Positions 10,201-22,046 of a stretch of DNA of 64,000 nt are shown one piece after another. The stretch spans positions 6,150,363-6,214,362 of the forward strand of contig JAQFVV010006246.1 of NCBI GenBank assembly GCA_028023455.1, in the 5' to 3' direction. The first letter of the stretch is position 1. Each line of letters starts with the position of its first letter. The notes beneath the pieces were generated by a model. That model worked only from the letters and a program-made list of their open reading frames with translations, searched no databases and had not been told where the DNA came from. A program made the position numbers and the translations under genes. The stretch is from Epiperipatus broadwayi (taxonomy: Eukaryota; Onychophora; Udeonychophora; Euonychophora; Peripatidae).

Positions 10201-13200
10201 TCTTTTCATAAATATTTATGTCATACAATGCACACACCGATATTTGTATATTAATACTTAGCAACAAAACATATTTGCCCATTTTCACAAAACTATATGC
10301 AGTGAGAGAAAAAAATTAATACAAATATAGATGAAAAGAAATAAATATTTTAATGTAAACAATGAAATTGTAATATAAAAATCTTTATTTTCTGTTATCT
10401 GATTGGTGAGTGTATGAATGTTTGCCCAATGTTATGTGTCTAATTCATAACCATGTTTATGCGAAGGATGTAGTTCACTCGGAAAAAGCAGTACATGAGC
10501 TTTTAACTACAGAGGGATAGTATTTAAATCATGAAAAAAAAATGTGATTACAGTACATAAATTCATGTTTGAAATATGATATTTAGTGAGAAAAAAAAAA
10601 AGATGCTATAATGCTGTATTTACATTTATTTTTGGGTAGAGTATAATTGAAGTCGAAACAATGGCCTTTCAGACTGGCGTACAATTCTCACATTTAAAAT
10701 CTTTTGTTTAATTTATGTTAAATCTTAAAAAAAATTGTTAAAGCAACTAATTAAAAATAATACAAATATTAGATTTAATAATACGAAGAATTTAATGTGA
10801 AGAGAGTCATGATGTCAAATTAAACATATCAATATGATGGCCTTTCAAGGCCGGGTAGATCTGGTCTGAAATATAAAAATGTATTACAATATTAAAAAAC
10901 TAAAAATGCAATAAATAAATAATACTTTCAATTATTATTAAATTCAAAAATAAAGCACAAAATAAAATATACTACAAACATTTATTTAGATTTTTTTAAA
11001 TGCACATTTACTATTGATAGTTTTGTTTATTTATTAATTTATAAGGTATATTTAAACACAAGAAGGATTGTATTTTAAAATAATTTTAATTTACAGTTGT
11101 CAACTTGCTAAATGTAAGACAAAATAGATTATGTACACAATTTATGTGGGATATTGGACAAACTACAGGCCATTATGAATATTAGTGAATTATTGTTGGA
11201 TTATGTTGGTATTATGTTTATTTATATAACTTTCTATTATATATAAATGTAATTCAACAGCTGCATCCATTAGGGTTATATGCATAATAAAGATTATATG
11301 CTAGTGTGAAAAAACATTAAACATCACATTCTGGAAGCAATTGGTACAATTTTTTATGAAAAAAAAAATTTAAAATAGAATATTACACCATTTAATGCAG
11401 CCATAATCATTCACAGGAAAGGGTCAGGTTTACTTATATGTTACTTTTGTTTTGCAAATATCATGTGATTTTCTTAACTGTCTATACAATTTACTTATAA
11501 CATTTTAAATATTTAAATACAATACATTGTCTATACTGAACTTAATGGAATTAGAATAGATTTAAACTCAGATTTTTAAGCTCCTACAGCTATCCATTTC
11601 ATCTTATACAACTGATACACATGACCACATACATGTGAAAAAGATAAACGATCTTCAATATACATATTTCATGAGATGATGATCTTAGACCAATTATGAG
11701 TGCTGGTTGAGCATAAAATACGTTTACTGGAGATTATTTATCTTTTCCACATGTATATGGTCATATAGGATAGCGTGGATAATTATATAGAGCTTGAAAC
11801 ACTGAATTCAAATCCGTTATAATTATAACATTTTTATGATTTTATAATATATTTTGAGATAAGGAGAGTAGACAATACGTCACATATATTGAATATTCTA
11901 TAATGTTATACTTAATTTATAATTTTTTTATACGCTGATATTAACGCATAATAATGTTAATTGAATTTAATAAAAAATTGTAAAATATATATATACAATA
12001 CATTTAATGAATTTGTTTAGCTAAAGAAAGATAAAAGAAAATAAATAATGTTATAATTTTATTAAACTTTTTTAACAATAATTATTGACTTAATGTAACT
12101 AACATTTTTTTTTATGTCATAACAATAATTTCTCAAGTATAGAAGAAAAAAAAGACGGGTTTAGTTTCAATTCAATCGGGTGCTGCGAACAAACCAGGAA
12201 TAGATATATGATCAATGGTGGGAATAGTTTGTCCCTCTACGTATAATTTATTCAATGTCTTGTATTTCTCATCTAAGCTAAAATTGTTAAAAATTTCAAC
12301 AATATCTTCAATAGCCATTAATCTGTCAATTCTTATTCAAATGCTTTTAAATAATAGAAAACTTTTTTTTGTGAATAAGTCAAAGTTATTGACAATGGTT
12401 TTTTTTCAGCTGCTTCAAAGTAAAGCAAACTTTAACAAAATAAAATTAATGTAATTAGTTTCAAAAATTAGGTGCAATTATTAAAACCTGTCCACATTAA
12501 TTAATCTGTGAGTCATTACTAGAAACAATCAAAAGAGCTCAGTTGAAGAGGGAATTAAAAACTGGAGCAATTTGAAAAGATTTTTAAAAATAAATCTTGA
12601 TGTTAATTAAGTTCTGACAGAAAAATAAATGGATATTTTCCTACCTAAACCAATCAGTTAATTGCCTCCAAATAAAATCTAGCAGTTTCTTTAATGAAAA
12701 GATCAGGTTTAAGTCATATAGATCAATTACACTTGATAAACTCAACATTAATATTCTGACGAACTAGCTTAAAATAAGCTTAATAACAAATTGTTTTGAT
12801 CTCGGGAACTGATAACATGATTCAATTTACTTCACAAATGCAGTTTTTCCAAATTAAAAATAAAACATCAGAAAATTTCTAAATCCACAGAATCATATTT
12901 CATTTGTTTATTTTTGCATAAGCTTATACATTTATGTGTGTGTGTGTATATATATATATATGTAAAGGTAAAAAAATAAATCTCAAGTAGGTCTACCGCA
13001 GGACAAAATCTTTTACAACATCTATCTATACTAAAAGAAAAAAACCCAAGATATATTAGGCTAGCCAAATGCCGATGGTTAGAGTTAATATTTATCCTTC
13101 CTTTGATTATCATTTGTTCCACTAATAATGAAACAGTGAAGTTGTCATTATATTTGTATTTTTATAATCATCATGTTGATACTTATGCGATCAACCAATT

Positions 13201-13680
13201 AACTTGGAATTTTTAGTCTCATGGCAAGAATATCTAGATACCTATTTACCAATCATAACTGGATGGTTAGCTATGTTGGCTATAGATTGTCTATTGACAC
13301 CAAATAATAGTATATATTTTACATTCATTTGTTTCAGATTCTGCTTTTGCACACTACTTGAAATCATAGAAGTCGTACTGCAAATATTAATGATAAATTG
13401 ACTATTTTTCTGTATTCTCCCAAATAAAATATTGAATATAGTTTGATATTTTATATATCAAAATAAATAAATAGTGGAATATTTTTTATTTTGTAATTAA
13501 AAAAAAATGCAAACAAAATTTAATTATACAAGTTACTGAAGGGAAGACATTGTGACCTGAAACAATAAATTGGACTAAGCAATCAAACAAAAAAGACCCC
13601 ACAATCTTAAAAAGCTTACCATTTTTATCAACTAACAAAAACAAGAGTGTCCAACCTTCACTACTTTTGCATGCCATACC
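10201..13680. other. AT-rich intronic DNA, little recognisable
   Basis: No exon or RNA gene was recognised. Short open frames at 12215-12454, 12868-13122 and 13204-13401 are F/I/L/K-rich, as expected by chance in this composition. A (GT)n(TA)n microsatellite lies near 12935-12962. One short dispersed repeat (11600-11775) is listed separately. Confidence 0.5.
11600..11775. repeat. Dispersed repeat with hairpin form, copy 1
   Basis: ACATGTGAAAAAGATAAACG near 11632 pairs with the inverted TTTATCTTTTCCACATGTAT near 11735, giving an imperfect hairpin. A related block at 14262-14400 shares TGATACA...CACATA...GAAAAGATAAA.AATC..CAATATACATATTTCATG. This marks a small dispersed repeat family with no coding content. 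Confidence 0.6.
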
Positions 13681-13689
13681 AAGATATGT

Positions 13690-13985
13690 TGATTATAATT
13701 CCCATCATTGAAGAAGAATGCGAGCCTGGCTGGCTAGCTAACACTGACCTCAATGCCAGAGGATTATGATATTTACCCCAACAACTGTATGATGTTGATC
13801 CAGTGATCAGAGTTCATAAATAGGTGATCAAATGTTCTTGGATTAAAATCACAATTCTGAAGAAGCATCCTGGGCTATTACAATCATATCTCTATCATAT
13901 ATGCTGGAAGTTTTGCAGCAGTATAGCAGCAATCTGGACAACTTTCTAATCTATCTTCAAGATATTCATGCTATTTATCACCAGT
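13690..13985. other. Higher-complexity block, possibly an old SINE or other repeat
   Basis: It stands out by balanced composition (for example GAGCCTGGCTGGCTAGCTAA at about 13722). A tRNA-like A box (TGGCTAGCTAACACT) is followed by a weak B-box-like GGATTATGATATTTACC. No coding frame was recognised. It could be a decayed SINE. Confidence 0.25.
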
Positions 13986-14261
13986 TTAAAAAAAGAGTTG
14001 CTTTACCTTTCCTTTTTTATTACTTTGTTTCAACATAAAACAAAATTCTTTATACTACATAAAGATCATTTTTATTAATGTTTACTTAAACTCCAACTTA
14101 GAATTATACTATTTGTTCATTAAATTAAGCAATTTTTTTTTTTATAATTTCTACAAGAGTATTGTTTTAACTGAAACACAGGCTTATTATATATCTGTGT
14201 TTATATATGTAATATATAGGGTATATGAGCACAGACTTTCACACGACCAAACACTCTCCAT

Positions 14262-14400
14262 TATCTCATAACACTGATACATTTGAACACATATATGTTG
14301 AAAAGATAAATAATCACCAATATACATATTTCATGCTAAACCAGCAATCATCAGTTGGTCCAGATTACCATTTCTACACATATATGCTATAAGTGCTCAG
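14262..14400. repeat. Dispersed repeat with hairpin form, copy 2
   Basis: This is a relative of 11600-11775. The shared core is GAAAAGATAAATAATCACCAATATACATATTTCATG and nearby ACACATATATG. The inverted partner arm is weaker here than in the other copy. No coding content. Confidence 0.55.
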
Positions 14401-14734
14401 ATATATATTAAGATAGCCAATCCTCATACTTTAATGGACAGGCTTCAATCTACTCCACACTCCAACTCTTCAACCGTCCATCCAATTGGAAATCTGATGA
14501 TGGAATGCTCAAAGATCACTCTGAAGCCGAGATTCTTGTATTGTTTTCTAAGTCAACATCAAATTTTACATTAATCTTATTTTGATAAAAGTAAACATCA
14601 AATTTTACAATACACTTATCAGTTAATATTTTCAATATAAACTTTGGTGACTCCACATGGTATATGAAACAAAAACTGAAATGAAGAATGAGTGTAGAGT
14701 GCATTTGAGTTTTGAAACTATTTCAAAGTTTTTG

Positions 14735-14815
14735 GTTGCAACAGAGATGCATTAACCATTATGGCACAATGCCCTGTGTTGAGAATAAAATCCCAAGTTT
14801 GCTTAGAGCCTTAAA
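14735..14815 (-). mobile_element. tRNA-like SINE relic, minus strand
   Basis: On the minus strand, GTGCCATAATGGTTAATGCA resembles the A-box/D-arm of a tRNA-derived SINE, and downstream (minus) GTTTCAAAACTC may be a decayed B box. A similar A-box core in plus orientation lies at about 15112 (AATGGTTAGTGCACCTG). The two may be members of one family. Confidence 0.35.
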
Positions 14816-15104
14816 AATATAAATTTCACATATTTAAATGACAGATATTATAACTACTAAATCACAAGACCTTCTACATGAGTGTCTATATACAATGTCA
14901 ATAAAATAACAACAGTAAATAGACCATAATAAAGTAAAAACCCATCAGCACTCCCCCTCCCAATGGTGAGTACTGAATATTAGCCATTGATAATTTCTAT
15001 ATATTTCTTCATTTTATTATCAAACAAAGATAATAAGAGCGACTAACTGGGGGGGGGGGGGATAAAAATAACCTGAATTAATCTGGATTTTTTTTCAGTA
15101 GATC

Positions 15105-15175
15105 TTGGGAACTTAATGGTTAGTGCACCTGTTTGCCTCATGTCTATAACCTTATATTTAAATAGAACTGGGTGA
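15105..15175 (+). mobile_element. tRNA-like SINE relic, plus strand
   Basis: AATGGTTAGTGCACCTGTTT is A-box-like and close to the minus-strand relic at 14735-14815. The B-box position is decayed. It sits 45 bp after an 11-bp G run (about 15051-15061). Confidence 0.35.
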
Positions 15176-16429
15176 TATTAAATTTTTTTGAAGTAAAAAA
15201 AAAAAAAAACTTTGAATTTTTCTTCCAATTAGATAGCTCATAATTAATCCAGCTAATCAACCAGATATGGTCAGAAATAGGTATTTAGCCTTCTTTTTTG
15301 TTCATATGTAAAAAAAAAAAAAATCTGTTTGTATTAGTAATAGTTACATGAAGAATTTTATATAGAGTTATTATTTGATGAGAGTTTTTTTTTTTGGCTA
15401 TTGTTTCTTACAATTATTGGCACTATGTCCCAAAGATGATATCATATTGTTTATATTTCTTTGAAAATAATTGTTCATCAAAATATAGTTGATAGTTGAG
15501 ACCGTGAAAATAAATCAACTGGTTCCAGAATGCCACTGGTAATAGTATTGGTTTGTTGAATCTTACATTGAAATGCATATACATTTAGAGGCAAGCCATT
15601 TCATGCCCATGTGCAAATTCAAAATTACCATCCAAAACAAATATTTATATAAGAAATATTGAAAATAAAAATCTACAAATTTATACATAATAAAAATTCC
15701 CAGTTCACTGATTTAAAAACTTTCATTTTCTTGCAAAATAATGTTTAGCACTAGCAGCATCAACATGTCTTGTAATACTATGCAATCCAGTTCTTTTTCT
15801 GAATCCATATTTTGCTGATTATAAACTCCTTCATAGGAAAAGTCCTTGTACTAGGAGAGACAACAGCAAAAAATTCTTTAAACAATTACTATTTTTTTTA
15901 TTACAAATAACTATTGTCTTATTAATGCTATCACATGTCATTTGCTTTTTATTAATCCACATTAGCAAAAGAGTTTCAATTAGTCCTATAATGTTGCAAT
16001 ATAAATTACTTAAACTGAAATCCTTTTCACTATCTATATACTTTTGAATTTTTCACTTTTTCAAAATTAATGGAAGACTGACTTATTCATATCATGCCCA
16101 GAATGTAAATTGCTACTTATTTTATAGATTTCTCTTTTAGAAATAATCTTCTTTTTTTTTTTACTTAAAATCTGGCCAATTTTTTGAGATAATTTTTCTG
16201 ACTCCTGACAAAAAAGAATTAAAAAAAAAAATAACAACTAATAAAACTGAACAAATTGTAATAGAAAAACTACATATAAATAGGCTCCAAAATGTCATAA
16301 TAATATCTATATGCATTATTCAGAATTGAAATGTTGTGAAACAATCTTACATACATGTTTCTATATTAACCTGCAAAGCTTGTTCTAACATTTTTTTATT
16401 TCAGACAATGCAATTTAATGATTCTATGT

Positions 16430-17045
16430 TTAGTATTTAAATTTTCACTATTTTATTGATTTTTTATTTTATTTTATGATGATAACAATCAGATTTTAAA
16501 TTCAGTTTTTATGACTCATGACTAAAATTATTACAATATATACACTTAGAAGAGTACCTTTAAAGAAAAATATTTCCAATATTTTTACAATCAGAAATAG
16601 AAAAAAGTAAGCAAATTAAATTGATAACTAAGTTTTAGCACTTAGATTTTTACCATTTTACTGGACTTTCACCTTGAAATTTTTTTTTTTTGTCAGCATA
16701 ATCAGATTTCAAATTTAATTTTTATGTTTCATGATTGAAACTATTACAGTATATTTATCTAAAAAATACTTTTAAACAAAAATGTGTACAAAATTTTTAA
16801 TACTAAAGAGAAAGAAGAAAGTAAACTAAATTTTAGCATTCAGATTTTCACTATTTTTACTCGACTTTTGTATTGAATTTTTTTATATCATCATTAATCA
16901 GATTTCAAATTCAGCTTTTATAGTTCATGGCTAAAGATATTACAGTGTATGACTTAGAAGAATACTTTTAAATAAAATATGTATATTTTTACAACTAAAG
17001 ACAAAAAGAATTATGAAACTAAATTGATAACTGAGTTTTATGTGG
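16430..17045. repeat. Three-unit diverged tandem repeat, period about 202 bp
   Basis: Units start near 16440, 16643 and 16845. Each has the same order: TTTTCACTATTTTA.TG/CG, a T-rich run, ATCAGATTT.AAATTCAG.TTTTAT, TCATG.CTAAA..TATTACA.TATA, AGAA.TA.TTTTAAA.AAAA, then AACTAA.TTTTAG. Divergence is scattered, so the array is old. No coding content. Confidence 0.75.
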
Positions 17046-20003
17046 CATATCCACTCTAGTGTTTGTCACATTTGCAATAATTTATAAATCTAATGTGAGA
17101 AAGTTTTTATTCTAGTAATTATTTGCTTTAGAAGCCTTATTGTAGCAACCACATTAGCAAGAAAATTTAAATAAATAATATATCTTTTTATTTTTAAAGT
17201 AATTAAAGCTATTACCAAAAATTTATCAGTGAGATTATACACTTGTAAAACTAAATTTTAATATTTAAAGATTTTCTTGTCTTATAAGCATATACAGAGA
17301 CATGCTGTAATTTCAAATTGTAGAATAAGATTGGAGTATTATTAGTATATCATTTCAATTTCAAGAAGTATAAATTCATTATATAATGAAGGTTTTTCTG
17401 AATTAATCCACTTTCTCCAAACTGCAATTTCTCTCCAATATCATCACTTCATCAAAATTCCTTATCTAGATCATGTGTTCTCTTTTTCTAAATCCAGGAC
17501 CTGCTCTAATGATTATGCAACATGCATTTTATGAGGAAACAAAATTTGTCTAAGTTAACTTTTTCTGTTGAAATCAGATTTTTGGCAATCATTAATTAAA
17601 TTTTTACATAAGATTTCATTGAAATGTATACTATTTAAAAATCATAATCAATAAAATAATATAATATTGTTGCATTTAATATACTGCAGAGTTAATATCA
17701 GATGAAATGACAATAGTAGAATATCTTCTATCTTGCATTTATTTCTGATCCCATTGATGAATATGAGCTGATATTGATTTCACATTAAAATAGTCTGAAG
17801 TAATCTTCAATGATGCTTTTAATATGGACATTGCCTTTGCCAAATATCTGTTATATAAATTGGTCAAAGACATTTTAAAAATATACCAATGAATCCAAAT
17901 GGACATAATCAGATAATTGGTTATGAGTAAACTAATAATTAAAGAAATAGAATCCAAACATATAAATAGTTGCATATCCATTGTAATAAAACATTTTTTG
18001 ATACAATTATTAAGATTTAGCTTTTAAAATAATTTTAATCTCCAATGTGACTAATAATATTAACAAAAAAAAAAGGGAAAATTATTCTGAATTTTTAAAA
18101 GAAATGCCAAAAGATACCTCGATGGAAAAGAAGATATAAAGTACATAAATCTTTAAAATCAACATATACTGAAGGTTCATCTAACAGCATTACTTGCCAC
18201 AACTGGAGAACAGGAAGAACAAAAAACATGCTACTGTTGTCATATAGGTGTTAAAAAAATCTTATTTATGTTGGAAACGATTAACAATAATAATTTCATT
18301 TTTAAAATAATATCATAAATTAACATTTAAAAAAAAATCTTTTTATGAAACATGGAAGTGTTAGTTTATTTTTATTAACAAAATTATATACAACTTTAAA
18401 AATGGATATTTTATCAATTGCTACCTAATTAATTTTTTGGTCATATGTGATACTAGCATGTAATAACTATAATTTTTAAAAGTCATAGTAGTTATGTTTT
18501 TTCAATTCATGTAAATCTTCCTTCCCTTAAAATTATCCTGAAGATGTATGTATCTAAATAAAAGGTTGTCATTGAATGGAAGACTGAATCTGCAATCAGG
18601 ATTTTTAGCATCTTTTGCCTTCAGCTGCAACTACTTCCTTGGTGGGCAACTTTATAGTTTCCTGGGAAAAATATTTATAAGAAAAAGAAATCACACACAC
18701 ATTCATCTTGCCTTCAAAATAAATCAAATGATATAATCAAATTTTTCCCCCAATTATTCTCCTTATATATATTACGATAAAATGAAAACAAATGCGTATT
18801 GTCAGTATAGAAAAGATAAATGCTAATAATTCAATTTTAAAACAATTTTTCTGGAACCAGACAAGTATAAAAAATGAAGATTTCCTGTAGTTAATCAGAT
18901 AAATAGTTTTAAATATTGAAAAGTTAGATAGATAAATGAGATTGAACAATAAAAGTATTACGTAGATAATCATATCTTAAAGGGGAGGGAGGATCTGTGA
19001 AATCCTTCATTTTGAACATAGTATCTTAAACGCGGAAATATGAGTAATTAAAATAATAATAATAAAAAAACATTTGGAATGAGAAATAATCTCAAAATTC
19101 AAAATATGGAAAGATCTAATGAGAACACATGTTAAAGAAGTAATTTGGAAAAAAAAAAGAAAGAATCAAGTCATAGATTTCAGAAGGATCTTAAAAAGTG
19201 AAATAAAACGAAATAGAAAGAAAAAAGAATAGATGATTTATTTATTATAAGGTAAATTATAGATAGTGTTAAGAAGATATTTCAGCTTATTTTAAGAGAG
19301 TAAAGATCCCAAGGTTAATCGAGTTGGTCAAATAAATATTGATGCGTTAACTGTAAAAACAATATGAGCACAATATGACGTTTCCTTTCCCACTATTGGG
19401 TGACGGGAGAGGAATATAAACTGCTATGGGCGTTAAACTATGATTTAACTTTTAAAAGAAAAAAAAATATTGGAGAATATAGGATCCGCCAATGATTAAA
19501 ATATTACAGATGACGATATAATGGTGTTTATATATATTTTGTTTATCTATATATATATAAATTTTGAAAAGAAAAAAAATGTTTTTTATGTTCATAACAT
19601 TTTTTATCTTACTGCAGACGGCAGATTTTGTATAAGTAAGGTCTTAACTTGAATGGTATAATATCAAGCACTATTCCGAGACTGAACTAAATAATCATTG
19701 TCGACATTATACTCATAAATTTATTCACATGCATCTTCAATCATTCGCTATTTGAAGAAATGCTGTACAATATTGTTTTGTTAATAAGATCAGAAACTGG
19801 CGCCCTCGTGTGATACATTAAATAACTACAAGTAAAAACCCTTCTTAATTATTTTTTCACTTTTAAACAGTTCACAAATATTTACTTTTCATTTAATCAT
19901 TGCTTTTTTTAAAAAAAAATTATTTCCTCTTACCCACTTTTTCTTGAGCAAATATTTGCTTACTTTTCTATTTTTAATTTGTCACATCAAGTTCAAAGTT
20001 TAC
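17046..20003. other. AT-rich intronic DNA upstream of the COPS3 exon
   Basis: No exon, RNA gene or transposon terminus recognised. Open frames at 17739-17981, 18548-18736 and 18737-18973 are chance-like, with hydrophobic or Lys-rich composition. A slightly GC-richer block around 19370-19480 and 19620-19810 remains unexplained. Confidence 0.5.
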
Positions 20004-20117
20004 CTCTTCATCCAGGTGAGTAAGCATTGAAGGATTGTTGTATTTTTCTGGGTTGTCATGGAAACTGACCATTCCATCCTTCTGATTGATGGTTGCAAAA
20101 ATTTCCCGGCTTTCAAT
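20004..20117 (-). CDS. COPS3: COPS3/CSN3 exon, end of PCI/winged-helix region (38 codons)
   Basis: The minus strand reads TTATTAG, then 114 bases from ATTGAAAGC to GATGAAGAG, then GTAAAC. The translation includes [19 protein letters not shown], a near-exact match to the most conserved block of COP9 signalosome subunit 3 ([20 protein letters not shown] in vertebrates). This block belongs to the end of the PCI domain and the linker to the C-terminal helix (THLDEE). The COP9 signalosome removes NEDD8 from cullins and so controls cullin-RING ubiquitin ligases; subunit 3 is a PCI scaffold subunit of the nuclear and cytosolic complex. Both splice sites are phase 0, and flanking exons are at 50354-50440 (upstream) and 3579-3659 (downstream). 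No breaks are seen, so the gene looks intact. Confidence 0.98.
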
Positions 20118-21683
20118 CTAATAAATAATAAGAGAGAAAAATTAGTGAAATTATTCTAAACAGTTATTTAATAAGCTAGCAAGATTAAAATAAACCATTG
20201 AAATTGTAATTTAAAATAATTACTGAAATAAACAAAATAAAAAAGAAAAACAAGCAAAAGTTGAAAACAGATTTCCTGTCATTAATTAAAACGAGAAATT
20301 ATTTCTAGTCAACAACAATTTTTCTGAAAAATCAATTAGTTTTGCAACTATTATCGACGAATTTTAACAAGACTTTTACCAAAAACTTTTAAACTTGCTC
20401 AAACATTTGATCAGTTAATAAAACGAGTTATATTTTCTTGGTAACATTTTTTGTGAGATTTTATAATATATTGCTAGTACAAAAGCAAACTGTTGTAATA
20501 AATTAAATATAAAAAAATTAAGAAAGTGCACCTATCTAAATGACTGATCAAGTTTTCTTATCCTTTGCTAATTATTAAAATAATCTATTACTTCTTTCTT
20601 AAGATCATTTTTTTTCCATTTCACGCATTACGCTTCTTTCAGAAGTAACTGCAATTACATTGCAAATGAAATGAGTTTTTTGATCCTTAGATTTATCATG
20701 TTTTTCCATCATTTACTTCCGTTAATGAAACTACATTTTCCTAACTCAATTTAAATTTTTTATTTTATTCCAAACACAATTTCAACATTTTCCCAACATT
20801 TTTTTTTTTTTATCATTTGTTGATATTATTTGAATGTTGGTTTAAAAAACTGCAATCCAAGCAAAATCTTTAATAAGCCCTTTCTTAATTAACAATATCA
20901 ATAATTGTGTTTTCTTACTTCTTTTCTTTTTAAAAAAAAAATTATTTTCCAGCTATTGTTATTTTTAAAGTTATTTCAGTCAGCACTATTTCCAATATTA
21001 TTTAATTAACTTTCTTCAACCATAAAAATTTTCTTCTGCCTATTTATCATATGTAATTTTAAGTTTTGAACAATTTTTATTTCATGTCCACTTAATATTT
21101 TTAGTAAAGATTTCAGTGGAGATAATAGCATTAAAAATAAATAAATCTGTATTTAAGTATTTAAAAAAATGGTTCAGTGACATAAAAGTCCTCTACAGAT
21201 GATAATCAATCGACATTTTACTGAAATTTCACTAATCTTTTTAAGGGACAATGCATTTGTAAAATACCTATAACTGGTTTCTTTTTTTTTTTTTTTGATC
21301 ATTAGATTTATTAAAATTACAGCTAGTGGTTGTGGTAAAGAAACTGAATGAGAGAAATTTCTATAATGCAGAAATCACTAAAATGTTCATTAAACTAAGA
21401 AATCTTGTGACTTGATCTGGGATTTGTGGAAACTCAGAAATTTTTTTCTTTAGATAAACATCTTCAACCAAACACTTACATTTTAATGTTGGTTATTTAA
21501 TGGGTGTTTAACTATTAATCTGATGCCATCATTGCATACTTGACTTCCTTAATATAATTTTTTTTTAGGAGCAAATTCTATTTATACTGTCTCAGTTCTA
21601 CCATCTATTATAAACTTGTTAATCAATAGATGCTATAAAATCCTTATCTTGTGCTAGAAGTTATTTTTTTGACTGAAGATATA

Positions 21684-22044
21684 ATAGCATATAAAAGCGA
21701 TTTACCCACTGAAGAAGAAGCTGTAAGTAGTAATCAAAAACAATCAAATCAAGATGGTATGCTCTGAAGCCAATGATTGTAAAAGAAAAATCAAGGGGGC
21801 GTATTTTATTATCAGTGATAACAATGCCATCAATAGACATGACACGTGTTTTTCTATTTCAAGAAAATGGACAAATTAATTTGCATTTGCATATTTTATT
21901 ATTTGGTAACCTTACAGCAATGTTTATAACTTATTTTGGCCATGAATATGAGGGAAAACCTTGAAAGTACTAGGCCTAAATTGATTTGATTTGATTACTA
22001 CTTACAGCTTCTTCTTCAGCGGGTAAATAGCTTTTATATGCTAT
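21684..22044. mobile_element. MITE with long inverted termini and TA flanks (361 bp)
   Basis: Left terminus starts ATAGCATATAAAAGCGATTT and right, reverse-complemented, ATAGCATATAAAAGCTATTT. Pairing continues for about 65 bp through ACCC.CTGAAGAAGAAGCTG and GTAAGTAGTAATCAAA. TA dinucleotides at 21682-21683 and 22045-22046 fit a Tc1/mariner-type TA target duplication. The 63-codon open frame inside (21773-21964) matches no transposase motif I know and is probably chance. The arms are so alike that this copy looks fairly young. Confidence 0.85.
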
Positions 22045-22046
22045 TA

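Larger units (their letters stand above)
3660..20003 (-). other. COPS3: COPS3 intron, about 16.3 kb
   Basis: It lies between two phase-0 coding exons with GT donor (minus strand, at 20003) and AG acceptor (at 3660). It contains the foldback repeat at 3945-4170, a small plus-strand ORF at 5421-5564, a gag relic, the 1.8 kb GGT-ended element, several SINE-like relics and a tandem repeat near 16.4-17.0 kb. No host exon was recognised inside it on either strand. Confidence 0.9.

Noticed and set aside
19780-19815. TGGCGCCCTCGTG as a retroviral-type primer-binding site (also TGGCGCCC near 59510)
   Set aside because: Only 8 bp match, with no LTR end directly upstream and no gag or pol downstream.
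21773-21964. 63-codon ORF inside the 361-bp MITE as a transposase remnant
   Set aside because: No catalytic or DNA-binding motif, and MITEs of this size usually lack coding sequence.
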